This document shows, piece by piece, positions 38,246 to 47,899 of a DNA stretch of 64,000 nucleotides. A program made the position numbers and the translations under genes. The stretch covers positions 434,001 through 498,000 of the forward strand of contig JBGAJN010000001.1 of NCBI GenBank assembly GCA_044224905.1, written 5' to 3'. The notes under the pieces are model-generated. The model saw only the letters and a program-made list of their open reading frames with translations. It was not told the DNA's origin and ran no database searches. The DNA comes from JBGAJN01 sp044224905. Its GTDB lineage: Bacteria; Verrucomicrobiota; Verrucomicrobiia; Limisphaerales; JBGAJN01. Each line of letters opens with the position of its first letter. The stretch's first letter is position 1.

Positions 38246-39187
38246 ATGAAATCCTTGCTCCAACTTGTTTCCGCCGTCCTGTTGACGGCGGTGACGGTCA
38301 GGGCAACGCCCTTGCAATCGCGCGTGGCGGAATTAATTGAGCCGCGACTCGCGGCGGCGGCGGAAGCTCCAGCTGATGCTGGTGCGGTCACCACAGTGAT
38401 TCTCTCGCGGCCGGACCCGGAGACGTTTTTCAACCGTTACATTTTCGGACTGCAACGCAACGCCGCGAAGTTGCTCAGGCCGGAGCAGGCGACTCGCCTG
38501 AAGGAAATCATCGCGCAGCGTTCGCCGAGCAACCTTCGCTGGCACGATGAGCGGAACACGCTTCGCTGTAGGTTTAACGAGGTGATGTGGCGTTACGCCG
38601 CCGCGAGCGCGCCGGACGCACCGGCATTGCGCGCCGAGCTGACCGAATGGATGCGCCTGCGCATGGCGTGGACGTTGCAAGAGCATCTGGCCGATTACGA
38701 ATTCGGTCGCGTCGTGTGGGAAATTCTCGATCCCGCGCAGCGGAAGCATTTACTCGCGGGCAATTGGAAGTCGTACGCGAAACTCGACACCGGCCATGCG
38801 CGCGACAATGCGACGGGCAAGATCATCACGCGCGCTCTCGGCAAACCCGATAACGCCGACGCCTTTACGTTGGCGCTTGGTGAGTGGAATAAGCAGCGCG
38901 AGGCCTTGCATCGGGCGTTGCAAACTGCTGAGAACAACGAGCGCCGCGTTGGCTTCGCCATGGACGTCAACTCACCGGGTCTTTTCCGCGCGCTCGCTGA
39001 AAAGTCGAACGCCGCCTATGCGGTGCTTTACATCGCCGAAGCCGAGGCCACGCGCCGACTTGTGCAAGCGGGCTACAACGATTCCGAAGCGCGGTGCGCG
39101 AAAGCCGCTGCGGAAGCTTGGAGCGAAGCCCCGAAGCGCTTTCAAGCGGGCGCGGCTGAGCTTATTTCTATTATTTCGAAACCGTGA
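38246..39187 (+). CDS. Secreted protein of unknown function, 313 aa
   Basis: I do not recognise a family. The product has a clear signal peptide (MKSLLQLVSAVLLTAVTVRA, cleavage about residue 21) and a mature part that is almost entirely helical, rich in Ala, Arg and Glu, with Trp-containing stretches such as AEWMRLRMAWTLQEHL-like sequence near residue 130. There is no CxxCH and no obvious catalytic motif. It begins 24 bp after the EF-hand gene, so it should be coexpressed with it. A periplasmic helical scaffold, or a Spy/heavy-metal-binding-like chaperone, are guesses. Confidence 0.8.
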   Translation: MKSLLQLVSAVLLTAVTVRATPLQSRVAELIEPRLAAAAEAPADAGAVTTVILSRPDPETFFNRYIFGLQRNAAKLLRPEQATRLKEIIAQRSPSNLRWHDERNTLRCRFNEVMWRYAAASAPDAPALRAELTEWMRLRMAWTLQEHLADYEFGRVVWEILDPAQRKHLLAGNWKSYAKLDTGHARDNATGKIITRALGKPDNADAFTLALGEWNKQREALHRALQTAENNERRVGFAMDVNSPGLFRALAEKSNAAYAVLYIAEAEATRRLVQAGYNDSEARCAKAAAEAWSEAPKRFQAGAAELISIISKP

Positions 39188-39272
39188 GCGACTTTCTTTC
39201 GACGCTTCGACCGAACCAAAAATCGGCGTCGCCGAGCGTCGCACTCGCTAGTAGATTCATTTACACAAAGCC

Positions 39273-40697
39273 ATGAACTCGCCTAAGAACGCCTTCACTC
39301 GCCGGAACTTCCTCAGCGCCGCCGCGCTCAGCGCCGTCGCCGCACCGCAACTCGTCTCCGGCGCCGACAAGAAAGCGACCATTTCGTCCGACGGGAAAAA
39401 CTTCCACGAGCCCGCGATGACGTTGCCGTTGGTCGGCGATGTGGACGTGATTGTCTGCGGTGCCGGACCAGCGGGAGTTTCCGCAGCGATCACCGCGGCG
39501 CGCGCGGGCGCCAAGGTGCGGCTTTTCGAATGGCGCGGCTGTCTCGGTGGCGTGTGGACGGCGGGACTGCTCGGCTACCTGCTAGATTTCGACAAGCCCG
39601 GATTCGCGCGCGAGCTGTTGGTGAAGCTCAACGAGCGCGGGATGCGCCGCGGCACCAGCATGAAGAGCATCTGCTACGAGCCGGAGGGCATGAAGTTGTT
39701 GCTCGAGGAATTGTGCGTCGAGGCCGGCGTGAAATTTCAACTGCACACCCGCGTAGCCGCCGCGTATCGCGACGGGCGCCGGCTGACAACGATCGTTACC
39801 GAATCGAAGTCCGGTCGCCAGGCTTGGCGCGCGCCGATCTTTATCGACACCACCGGCGACGGCGACCTGGGCGCGCTCGCGGGTTGCGCGTGGGAAATCG
39901 GCGAGGCGAAAGATTGCCCATGTCAGCCGATGTCACTCAACGCTTTGCTCGTCGTGAAAGACGCAGCAGCGTTGGCGGCGTTCATTCACAAGTCCGACCC
40001 GAGCGCCGCGGACGGCATTGCGAAAGACGCCTTCCTCGCCGAAATTAAGCGCGCGGGTCATTTCCCCTCCTACAGCAAGCCGACGCTCTGGCAGGTGCGC
40101 GACAATTTGTTGCTCGTGATGATGAACCACGAGTATGGCATCAAACCCTACGACGCCGCGCAGGTCACCGAGGCGACGGTGCGAGCCCGCGCTGAGATGA
40201 ATCGTATCACCAACGGCCTGCGCAAACTCGGTGGCCCGTGGGAAGGTGTGCAGATTGCGGCCACGGCGGAACAAATCGGTGTGCGCGATGGCCGCCGGAT
40301 TGCCGGTCGCTACACGGTGAACACCGCCGACGTCACCACCGGCGCAAGGCACGAAGATGCGGTTGTGCGTCCGACCTTTTCCATCGATGTCCACGCCACG
40401 AGCGCGGAGCACAACAAGACGAACGCTTATTCGAGCCATGGCATGAAAGTGAAGCCCTACGACATCCCGTTGCGCGCGCTCATCGCGAAGGACGTGGACG
40501 GCCTAATGATGGCGGGCCGCAACATCAGCGGCGATTTCATTGCGCACTCGAGCTACCGCGTCACCGGCAACTCCACCGCGATGGGCGAGGCCGCCGGAGT
40601 CGTCGCCGCGATCGCAGCGAAAAGTCACCGTCTCCCCCACGAAGTCGAATGGAGCGAAGGCGTGGCCGTGTTGAAGAAACTCGGACAGCGCGCTTGA
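39273..40697 (+). CDS. Tat-exported FAD-dependent oxidoreductase
   Basis: A 474-residue flavoprotein of the FAD_oxidored (PF12831-like) type. The leader carries a twin-arginine motif (FTRRNFLSAAALS), so it is folded with FAD before export. The dinucleotide-binding loop is VDVIVCGAGPAGVSAA (G63-G68), followed by an acidic end at FEWRG; later motifs are FIDTTGDGDLG and MMAGRNISGDFIAHSSYRV, typical of the family. Members oxidise or isomerise unknown substrates, often in carbohydrate loci. It lies in the cluster between the unknown secreted gene and the PL6-like gene. Confidence 0.9.
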   Translation: MNSPKNAFTRRNFLSAAALSAVAAPQLVSGADKKATISSDGKNFHEPAMTLPLVGDVDVIVCGAGPAGVSAAITAARAGAKVRLFEWRGCLGGVWTAGLLGYLLDFDKPGFARELLVKLNERGMRRGTSMKSICYEPEGMKLLLEELCVEAGVKFQLHTRVAAAYRDGRRLTTIVTESKSGRQAWRAPIFIDTTGDGDLGALAGCAWEIGEAKDCPCQPMSLNALLVVKDAAALAAFIHKSDPSAADGIAKDAFLAEIKRAGHFPSYSKPTLWQVRDNLLLVMMNHEYGIKPYDAAQVTEATVRARAEMNRITNGLRKLGGPWEGVQIAATAEQIGVRDGRRIAGRYTVNTADVTTGARHEDAVVRPTFSIDVHATSAEHNKTNAYSSHGMKVKPYDIPLRALIAKDVDGLMMAGRNISGDFIAHSSYRVTGNSTAMGEAAGVVAAIAAKSHRLPHEVEWSEGVAVLKKLGQRA

Positions 40698-40719
40698 GCT
40701 GATTGAGCTGAGTCTGGCA

Positions 40720-42087
40720 ATGAAGTTTCTCTCGGGATCTCCGTCCGAGCGCCAAGCAGCGTTCCGGTTAATCGTGATCGCGCTCGCAGTCTGCGCGCTG
40801 ATTCACGACGGGTTCGCTCAGAATTCCCCACGCGAAGAATTGCAGCGACCGATCGATCCTCGTTTGCTGAAAATCGAGTCCGCCGGTTTCGAGGCAAGCG
40901 GGCTGTTCACCGGGAAAGTGCATCGTGCGAAGAGCGCGAAAGAAGTCCGGGCATTGTCCGGGAAGCTTGCGCCCGGCGACCAGTTGGCGCTGACCGCGGG
41001 CCAATGGAACGACGCGCACATTACCTTCGCTGGTCGCGGCACGGAAACGGCGCCAATTCTTATTCGCGCCGAACGTCCCGGCGGCACGGTTTTCACCGGC
41101 GGCTCAAGCGCGATTTTCGAAGGCTCGCACCTCATCATCAGCGGCCTCGAGTTTCGGAACATCACGGTGACGAACAAAGGCACCACGATTCTTCGCCTCG
41201 GCAACGGCACCAACCGTCCCGCCGATCACTGCATCGTCCACCGTGTTACGATCGACAATTGCAACTCGCCCGATCCCGCCGACTGGCCGCGCGTGCGCGA
41301 GTTTTACCTGACGGTGCAGGGACGCGACAACACGGTGGCCCACTCGACGTTTGCGAATCTCCGCAACTACGGTCAGATGCTCTCCGCGCAGGATCTGCCG
41401 CGCGATGGTTTGCAGCGGCTGCACATACTGAACAACCGCTTCGTGAACCGGCCATTCCTCGATCACCAGAATGGATACGAGATCGTCCAGATCGGCTGGA
41501 GTGGCGAGAAGGCGAAGTCGACGGGTTCGTTGATCCAGGGAAACGACTTCGAGCGCTGCGATGGCGAGAACGAAACCATCACGCTCAAGGCGTCGGACGT
41601 GTTCGTTCGCAGCAACACCTTCACCGCCTGCCAAGGCGTGCTGTGTTTGCGCGAGACCAGCAGAGTTCTTGTCGAGGGAAATGTCTGGGACGGGCATAAC
41701 CGCCCCGACACCGGCGGCGTGCGGATGCAGGGTGCAGGTCACGTCATTCGCGGCAACACGTTTCGGAATCTGGGCAAGCCGCGCAATCACTACTACTGGA
41801 CCATTTCGCTCATGGCCGCCGATGTGGAGAATGCCGGCGAGAGCATTGGCTACGCACGCCCGCGCGACATCGTCATTGAGGGAAATCGCTTCGAACACAA
41901 TGTCACGCGGATTGCTGCCGGGATTTTCGCGCGCCCGGAGTATCCCTTGCTTCCGAAAAATATTCGCGTGACCGGCAACGTTTTCATTGGCGGCACCGGT
42001 ACGAATGCCTTCGGCTATGTCGCACCCGATGCGTCGGGTGTTTTGAACAACGCACTTCACCAAGCCGGAAATCGATTTGAACCATGA
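40720..42087 (+). CDS. PL6-like polysaccharide lyase (chondroitinase-B/alginate-lyase family)
   Basis: A 455-residue exported right-handed beta-helix protein. After a signal peptide (to about residue 34) the body matches PL6: an RAKSAKEVRAL opening, ISGLEFRNI, NGYEIVQIGWS, then CDGENETITLKAS (a lysine in the place of the family's base) and LCLRETSRVLVEGN (arginine). The usual G after the Arg-His is replaced, so the exact active site differs from typical PL6. PL6 enzymes cleave uronic-acid polymers such as alginate or dermatan sulfate. The stop overlaps the next start (ATGA at 42084). Confidence 0.82.
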   Translation: MKFLSGSPSERQAAFRLIVIALAVCALIHDGFAQNSPREELQRPIDPRLLKIESAGFEASGLFTGKVHRAKSAKEVRALSGKLAPGDQLALTAGQWNDAHITFAGRGTETAPILIRAERPGGTVFTGGSSAIFEGSHLIISGLEFRNITVTNKGTTILRLGNGTNRPADHCIVHRVTIDNCNSPDPADWPRVREFYLTVQGRDNTVAHSTFANLRNYGQMLSAQDLPRDGLQRLHILNNRFVNRPFLDHQNGYEIVQIGWSGEKAKSTGSLIQGNDFERCDGENETITLKASDVFVRSNTFTACQGVLCLRETSRVLVEGNVWDGHNRPDTGGVRMQGAGHVIRGNTFRNLGKPRNHYYWTISLMAADVENAGESIGYARPRDIVIEGNRFEHNVTRIAAGIFARPEYPLLPKNIRVTGNVFIGGTGTNAFGYVAPDASGVLNNALHQAGNRFEP

Positions 42088-43091
42088 ACACGAGAAAAGC
42101 CCTTGGGAATAGCCTTCTGATGTTCGCTTATTTGTGCGCGATGGTATTGCTGAACAACGTATCCCGCGCTGCCAACGCCCATCAATGGACACTCGGCGCG
42201 CCGGTGCTGGATCTGTCGCGTCCGGCATCCGGTGCGCCGGTGAAGCTGCTCGATCCGTGCGCAGTGCGCGATGGCGGGAAGTGGCATGTGTTTGCGGGCT
42301 CGATGTATTTCGCGCTCGATGCCTTGAAACCCGGAGCGCCAACACCGCAGCCGGTGACGCTTCCGGTGGGCGGCGCATTCGTGCCGCAGGTGTTTTACTT
42401 TCGCCCGACGAAGCAATGGCAATGGATCGGCCAGCAGGCGGACACCACGGGGCGCTATCCGAAGAACGTTGCGGTGCTCAGCACCAATGCGCGCATCGAC
42501 GATCCACAGGGCTGGTCGAAGCCGGTAATCCTCGACCTACCGCCGCCCGATGCGGGCGAGAAGCCGCTCAAGTCGTGGATGGATTTCTACATCATCTGCG
42601 ATGACGCGAAGGCGCATCTCTTCGCCACGGGTGGCGGACGGCTGTGGCGTTCCGAGACATCGCTCGCGAACTACCCGCGCGGCTGGTCGAAGCCGGTCGT
42701 CGCACTCGAGGGCAATTTCCTCTACGCGAGCCACACGTACCGCATTGAGTCGCCGGGCAAGCCGCCGCATTTTTGGATGAATCTCACCGCCGCGACCACT
42801 GACCCCGCAACGAATCAGCGGCGTCAGTATCAGCAGAGCTACGTCGCCGACCGCATCGAGGGGCCGTGGCGTGCGGAGTTCGCCACGCCGGAGGCTCCAT
42901 TGGCTGGACTCAAAAACATCCGCATGACCGAAGGCGGCTGGAACGGCGACCTCGTTCACGGCGAGCCGCTGCGTGAAGGCGCAGACGAGCGCATGATCCT
43001 CGAGCCCGGCTTTACCCGCTTCATTTTCCACGGCGGCTATGGCGAAACGAAGACTCCGTGCGTTGGTCTGCTCGAACGCCAATCCAAATGA
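42084..43091 (+). CDS. GH62-like alpha-L-arabinofuranosidase (five-bladed propeller)
   Basis: A 335-residue exported protein whose sequence follows the GH62 pattern: LLDPCAVRDGGKWHVFAG with the catalytic Asp, FVPQVFYFRPTKQWQW, SWMDFYIICDDAKAHLFA and GRLWRSETSLANYPRGWS. GH62 enzymes remove arabinose branches from xylan or arabinan; related sequences in marine bacteria have other substrates. Signal peptide to about residue 31. It is coupled to both neighbours by ATGA overlaps (42084-42087 and 43088-43091), one of the tightest junctions of the cluster. Confidence 0.8.
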   Translation: MNTRKALGNSLLMFAYLCAMVLLNNVSRAANAHQWTLGAPVLDLSRPASGAPVKLLDPCAVRDGGKWHVFAGSMYFALDALKPGAPTPQPVTLPVGGAFVPQVFYFRPTKQWQWIGQQADTTGRYPKNVAVLSTNARIDDPQGWSKPVILDLPPPDAGEKPLKSWMDFYIICDDAKAHLFATGGGRLWRSETSLANYPRGWSKPVVALEGNFLYASHTYRIESPGKPPHFWMNLTAATTDPATNQRRQYQQSYVADRIEGPWRAEFATPEAPLAGLKNIRMTEGGWNGDLVHGEPLREGADERMILEPGFTRFIFHGGYGETKTPCVGLLERQSK

Positions 43092-44479
43092 AATCTATCA
43101 AGGCATTCCTCATACTTTTCCTCGGTCTCGGATTTCTTGCGCCGGCATTTGCCGAACAAAGGCCCAACGTCCTGTTCATCATCACCGACGATCAAGGGTT
43201 CAGCGACTTCGGTTTCACCGGCAACAAGCTCGTTAAGACGCCGAACATGGATCGGCTGGCGGCGCAGTCGGCGGTGTTTGAAAACTTCGTCGTCAACCCC
43301 GCGTGCTCGCCGTCGAGGGCGACTTTTTACACTGGGCGCCAACATCTCACCGCTGGTGTCTGGGGCGTGCCGCCGCGGGCGAATTTGCTCCGCGATGAAG
43401 CGCTCATGCCCGCGTTTTTCCGCGCCGTCGGCTATCGCACGTTTTACGCGGGCAAGGCGGACACTGCGCGGTTACCGGATTCCTCGCCTTGGGAACGCGG
43501 CTGGGATCAGGGCTATTTCGTCAGCGGCTACCAGCATCGCGATCCCATTTTGCCGAACCGCGACGGCACGCTGAAGCCCAAGGGCTGGACCGTGGACATC
43601 CTCACCGATTTAATTTTGGACTTTTGGAAGAAACATCCGGACAAGCCGTGGTTCGCCACCGCAGCCTACGTCATCCCGCACCTGCCCTGGGTGTGTGACG
43701 AGAAATTTTCCGCACCGTTTGAGAAAGCTGGGCTCTCGAAGGACCTCGCGCTATGCTACGGCAGCATCGCGCAGATGGACATGGCGATTGGCCGCCTGCT
43801 CGATGCGCTCCGTGAAAGTGGTCAGGAGAAGAACACCATCGTCGTGCTCGTCAGCGACAACGGCATGAGCGAAAAGAACAACGCCAAGGAAACCATCGCG
43901 CCCGAAGATTGGAAGAAACGCAACCTGCATCAGCTCCGCGGCCACAAGGCCACCGCATGGGAGAATGGCATTCGCGTCCCCATGCTTGTCCGCTGGCCGG
44001 ATCACATCGCGCCGGGACAACGCGCACAGTTTGGCGGCGCGGAAGACATTCTACCCACCATGCTCGATCTGGCTGGCATCAAAGCCAGCAGCCTCACGCA
44101 TCTGCCCTTCGATGGAGTCAGCCTGCGACCAGCTTTGGAGAAAGCCGATGCGACGTTCGAGCGCCCCGACCTTTTCCGCATCGCGATTTCGGGACCGGGT
44201 TCTCCCAAGGATCTTGCGGCTGGAAAACCGCGTCGCTATGAGGATCACCATCTCGCATTGCGCGGAGCGCGGTTCAAGTTTCACGCCCTACCCAGCGGTG
44301 GCAGCGAGCTTTTCGACATCATTGCAGATCCGCGTGAAACTACCAATGTGCAGGACAAGTTCCCCGACGTGGCGCAGCGCATGGCGGCGGACTGCCGCAA
44401 GCGTTGGGATGGAATCATGGCCAGTGGTCGGGCGTTTCTGCCGCCGCCAGCTGGAATCAAGGTCAAGCGCGACGATTAA
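43088..44479 (+). CDS. Secreted sulfatase, formylglycine type (second copy)
   Basis: A 463-residue S1-family sulfatase unlike the first copy in detail. Signal peptide to about residue 22, metal aspartates D34/D35 in FIITDDQGFSD, and the modification motif ACSPSRATFYTGR with C73. Later stretches include YRTFYAGKAD, VVLVSDNGMSEKN and a C-terminal DIIADPRETTNV common to N-sulfoglucosamine/iduronate-type enzymes (sulfamidase-like group). It is translationally coupled to the GH62-like gene. Two different sulfatases in one cluster imply at least two sulfate positions on the substrate. Confidence 0.93.
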   Translation: MKSIKAFLILFLGLGFLAPAFAEQRPNVLFIITDDQGFSDFGFTGNKLVKTPNMDRLAAQSAVFENFVVNPACSPSRATFYTGRQHLTAGVWGVPPRANLLRDEALMPAFFRAVGYRTFYAGKADTARLPDSSPWERGWDQGYFVSGYQHRDPILPNRDGTLKPKGWTVDILTDLILDFWKKHPDKPWFATAAYVIPHLPWVCDEKFSAPFEKAGLSKDLALCYGSIAQMDMAIGRLLDALRESGQEKNTIVVLVSDNGMSEKNNAKETIAPEDWKKRNLHQLRGHKATAWENGIRVPMLVRWPDHIAPGQRAQFGGAEDILPTMLDLAGIKASSLTHLPFDGVSLRPALEKADATFERPDLFRIAISGPGSPKDLAAGKPRRYEDHHLALRGARFKFHALPSGGSELFDIIADPRETTNVQDKFPDVAQRMAADCRKRWDGIMASGRAFLPPPAGIKVKRDD

Positions 44480-44524
44480 TCATTCGGCATGGATGACCTC
44501 GCGCCGAATCGTTAAACTCAAATC

Positions 44525-47014
44525 ATGAATACGCCCCGACTGCTGATCACTGCGATCAGCGCGCTCGTTTGCGCGTCCGACCCGTTGAGTGCTGGAGAGG
44601 CTTCTTTGCCGCAAATGCTCGTGCCCGGTTTCATCGTGCGCGAGTTGCCCATCAAGCTCACCAGTCTCAACAACATCGAGTATGCGCCTGACGGCCGGTT
44701 GTTCTCTGCCGGTTACGATGGGCGGTTTCACCTGTTGCGCGATACGGATGGCGATGGGTTGGAGGACAAGGTGATCACGTTCTCGGCCGAAACGAGCGCG
44801 GACTATCCGCTCGGCATGGTCGTGAAGGACGGCGAACCGCACATCGTGCTCACGGATGCGGTCGTGCGTTTCCGCGACACGGATGGCGACGGCGTGCCCG
44901 ACAAACGCGAGACGGTCGTGAAGGGTTTCGATGACCCGAAGTTGGTGAAGGCCCCGTATCTGAATCATCGCCGTGTGGACAGCTCGATGGCGATTGCCTA
45001 CGGGCCCGACGGCGCGCTCTACGTCACATTGGGCAACGCCGGGTTCAGCAATCCATACTGGCACGACGGTTTCAAAAAGGGCGGGCAACAAACCGGCACA
45101 CCGCGCTACTCGACCGATCAACGCCGCGGTTGCCTGCTGCGCTTTACGCGGGACGGCAAAGTGGAGCAGCTCGCGAGCGGCCTGCGCTACATCATGTCGC
45201 TCCAGTTCAACAAGCACGGCGACCTCTTCGCCACCGATCAGGAAGGCGCGACGTGGTGCCCGAACGGAAATCCGTTCGATGAACTGCTCCACCTGCAGAC
45301 CGGACGTCACTACGGATTCCCGCCGCGGCATCCGGAGTTTCTACCGAACGTCGTGGATGAGCCGAGCGTGTTCGATTACGGCCCGCAGCATCAGAGCACG
45401 TGTGGCTTCCGTTTCAACACGCCCACCATTGGGCGCGGACGTTTCGGGCCAGCGTTCTGGGAGGACGACGCGATCATCACCGGCGAATCGCGCGGCAAAC
45501 TCTGGCGCAGCACGCTCGCGAAGACCGCTGCTGGTTACGCGGCGCAGAGCCAGCTCATCGCGAACGTTGGCATGCTCGTGGTCGATTGCGCGATTTCACC
45601 CATAGGCGACCTCGTCATCTGCTGTCACAGCGGCAAGCCGGATTGGGGTAATGGTCCGAACGGCGAAGGGCACATTTTCAAAATCAGCTACCGCGATTCC
45701 GCCGCGCCGCAGCCCGTGCTGACGTGGCCCGCCAGTCCGACGGAAACCGTCATCGCCTTCGATAAGAAGCTCGGTGCGGATTCGGCGAAAAATCTCGCCA
45801 CACGGACGAAGGTCGAGTTCGGCCGATATGTCTCGGCGGCAGACCAGGTGGAGAAGATGCGTCCCGGCTACGCTGTGGTGCAGATGCAACAACGCCAGGC
45901 GCGGCACGCGTTGCCGGTGAAGTCCGCGCGTCTCGGTGCCGATGCGCAAAGCCTCGTCATGGAAACGGCTTCACGGGCGGAGGCTTATCACTACGCGCTT
46001 GCCGTCACTGCTGATTCCGCGGGCAGACAACCTGCGCTCGATGTGACGCATGACCTGTCCGGCGTGGCAGTTGAGTTCCGTGGCAAAGCGGGCAAATGGA
46101 ACGGCTGGCTGCCGCATCCGGATTTGATCGCCGCGAAGCAGTTCACCCGCGCTAGTTCCACGCACGACGACCTGTGGAAAAACCTCGAAACCACCGGCAC
46201 GCTCACGCTGCGAGGTCAGGTCGACCTCTTCAACATGCTGCAACCCGCGACCCAGCCGGGCGCGGATCTCGGCTACGTGCCCAAGCCGGAAACCGTGACA
46301 CTCATCTTCAAAAGCGACGGCGTGCTCAAGCTCGAAGGGAAAGGCGCGAAAGTGGAGCGCGTAAACGAACACGAGTCGCGCCTCACCGCGGCCGCCGTGA
46401 AGGAGAACGTGTGGCCGGAGATCTTTCTCTCAGTCGCCACGCCGGCGCGTTCGCTCGAGGTTTCCTATTTCACCGACCGCGATGCCCGTCTCCGCGCCCC
46501 GCAGACGCGACGCTTCTTGATGCCATTTGCGAAACCCGGCACCAAAGATAATTTGGAGCGCAAGATTCCCGAGCTCACCGACGGCGATTGGGATCGCGGC
46601 CACGAGTTGTTCCGCGGCAAGGCCGCTTGCATCACTTGCCACACGCTGCGCGGCGAAGGGTTCGCCGTCGGGCCTGACTTGAACAACCTCGTGCACCGCG
46701 ACTACGCGAGTGTATTGCGCGACATCGCCGAGCCAAGCGCCGCGATCAATCCCGACGCCGTTGGCTACAACGTCACGCTGAAGCAGGGTGAGCCCGTCAC
46801 CGGCACGCGCGCCGGTGAGGACGAGCAGACGCTGAGCATCGCCCAGCCGGGCGGAAAGGTGGCCAAGTTGAAGAAGGCGGACATCACGAAGGTGGAGCCC
46901 ATGACGCTCTCGCTCATGCCCGAGGGAATCGACAAGGCGCTCACGCCAGGTGAGCTCCGCGACTTGATGACGTATCTGCTCACCGAGAGAACGGAGCGTT
47001 CGGCGAAAAAGTGA
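44525..47014 (+). CDS. PVC-type beta-propeller with C-terminal cytochrome c
   Basis: An 829-residue exported protein. Signal peptide to about residue 23; then a six-bladed-propeller dehydrogenase-like domain (30-400) with acidic DTDGDGLEDK and DTDGDGVPDKRET loops that should bind calcium, a middle beta-rich region (400-680), and a cytochrome c domain with CITCHTLRGEGF (about 701) and a distal LSLMPEGID methionine. Compared with the giant at 31743 it has only the propeller and cytochrome. Such proteins are named membrane-bound dehydrogenases in PVC genomes; substrates are unknown. It may accept electrons from a sugar and pass them to a soluble carrier. Confidence 0.9.
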   Translation: MNTPRLLITAISALVCASDPLSAGEASLPQMLVPGFIVRELPIKLTSLNNIEYAPDGRLFSAGYDGRFHLLRDTDGDGLEDKVITFSAETSADYPLGMVVKDGEPHIVLTDAVVRFRDTDGDGVPDKRETVVKGFDDPKLVKAPYLNHRRVDSSMAIAYGPDGALYVTLGNAGFSNPYWHDGFKKGGQQTGTPRYSTDQRRGCLLRFTRDGKVEQLASGLRYIMSLQFNKHGDLFATDQEGATWCPNGNPFDELLHLQTGRHYGFPPRHPEFLPNVVDEPSVFDYGPQHQSTCGFRFNTPTIGRGRFGPAFWEDDAIITGESRGKLWRSTLAKTAAGYAAQSQLIANVGMLVVDCAISPIGDLVICCHSGKPDWGNGPNGEGHIFKISYRDSAAPQPVLTWPASPTETVIAFDKKLGADSAKNLATRTKVEFGRYVSAADQVEKMRPGYAVVQMQQRQARHALPVKSARLGADAQSLVMETASRAEAYHYALAVTADSAGRQPALDVTHDLSGVAVEFRGKAGKWNGWLPHPDLIAAKQFTRASSTHDDLWKNLETTGTLTLRGQVDLFNMLQPATQPGADLGYVPKPETVTLIFKSDGVLKLEGKGAKVERVNEHESRLTAAAVKENVWPEIFLSVATPARSLEVSYFTDRDARLRAPQTRRFLMPFAKPGTKDNLERKIPELTDGDWDRGHELFRGKAACITCHTLRGEGFAVGPDLNNLVHRDYASVLRDIAEPSAAINPDAVGYNVTLKQGEPVTGTRAGEDEQTLSIAQPGGKVAKLKKADITKVEPMTLSLMPEGIDKALTPGELRDLMTYLLTERTERSAKK

Positions 47015-47093
47015 TCACGCCGAGCAAACGCAAATTGAAATCGCAATTCCCGACGATGGCGGCTATCTTGCAAGCAACCACCACCTCACCGCC

Positions 47094-47732
47094 ATGAACA
47101 CCAATCGTCGCCAGTTTCTCCACACACTCGGACTTAGTGCCGCGTTCTTCAGCGCGCCGGGAGCTTTTGCTGCCGCGCTCACGCAAACGCCGAAGGTAGG
47201 CTTCGGGCCCTTCTACCCCGATCATCTGCCGCTCGATACCGACAACGATCTTGTCCTCATCAACGACGCGCTCACACCCGCGGTCGGCGAGATCAGTTAC
47301 GTCAGTGGTCGCGTGCTCGGGCCGGATGGCGAGCCGCTGCGCAATGCCATCGTGGAAATCTGGGAGGCCGATCATAACGGCATCTACATCCACAGCCGCA
47401 GCGGTGACAAATCGAAGGCGGATAATAATTTCCAAGGCTACGGAAGGTTCCTCACGGGTGAGACGGGCGAATATCTTTTCCGCACCATCAAACCGGTGGC
47501 CTACACCGGTCGTTGCCCGCACATTCACTACGCCGTGAAACTCAAGGGCCGCGACAAGTGGACCACCGAGATGCACATCAAGGATCATCCGCTCAACGCC
47601 AACGACAACGTGACGCGCGGCGTTAAAAATCCGAAGGCGCTGGAAGTTGAATTCAAACCGATCCCAGGCGCGAAGGCGGGCGAGCTCGCCGCGAAGTTCG
47701 ATCTCGTGATGGGCTTCACGCCGATGGTTTAA
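47094..47732 (+). CDS. Tat-exported intradiol-type dioxygenase
   Basis: A 212-residue protein of the protocatechuate 3,4-dioxygenase (beta-like) family. The leader RRQFLHTLGLSAA is a twin-arginine signal. Predicted ferric-iron ligands are Y98 (NGIYIH), Y137 (VAYTGR), H143 and H145 (PHIHYAV), spaced as in single-chain bacterial relatives. The WEADHNG stretch precedes the first ligand. Classical members open catechol rings; exported versions with unknown substrates are found in PVC and Bacteroidetes genomes. An aromatic substrate inside a polysaccharide cluster could be a phenolic ester or linked lignin-like group, which is only a guess. Confidence 0.88.
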   Translation: MNTNRRQFLHTLGLSAAFFSAPGAFAAALTQTPKVGFGPFYPDHLPLDTDNDLVLINDALTPAVGEISYVSGRVLGPDGEPLRNAIVEIWEADHNGIYIHSRSGDKSKADNNFQGYGRFLTGETGEYLFRTIKPVAYTGRCPHIHYAVKLKGRDKWTTEMHIKDHPLNANDNVTRGVKNPKALEVEFKPIPGAKAGELAAKFDLVMGFTPMV

Positions 47733-47779
47733 GCGGTTCTACCTAAGCTGGCCTACTCCTTGATTCTTCGTTGATCAAG

Positions 47780-47899
47780 ATGGATAAGTTCCTCGCCTCG
47801 CTCGGCTGGCTCAGCGGCCCGCCGACGTTGATGAAGGACGAGGTGAAAGCCTACGGCGAGGACGCCGTCCAAAGCTCGACGACAAAGAAAGCTAAGTAG
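47780..47899 (+). pseudogene. Short remnant or small ORF, 39 aa
   Basis: ATG 47780 to TAG 47899 encodes MDKFLASLGWLSGPPTLMKD followed by a charged, Lys-ending tail. The frame remains open for dozens of bases upstream, overlapping the dioxygenase 3' end, which suggests the C-terminal remnant of a deleted gene. The family is not identified. It is the only long gap (192 bp) in the second half of the cluster. Confidence 0.3.
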
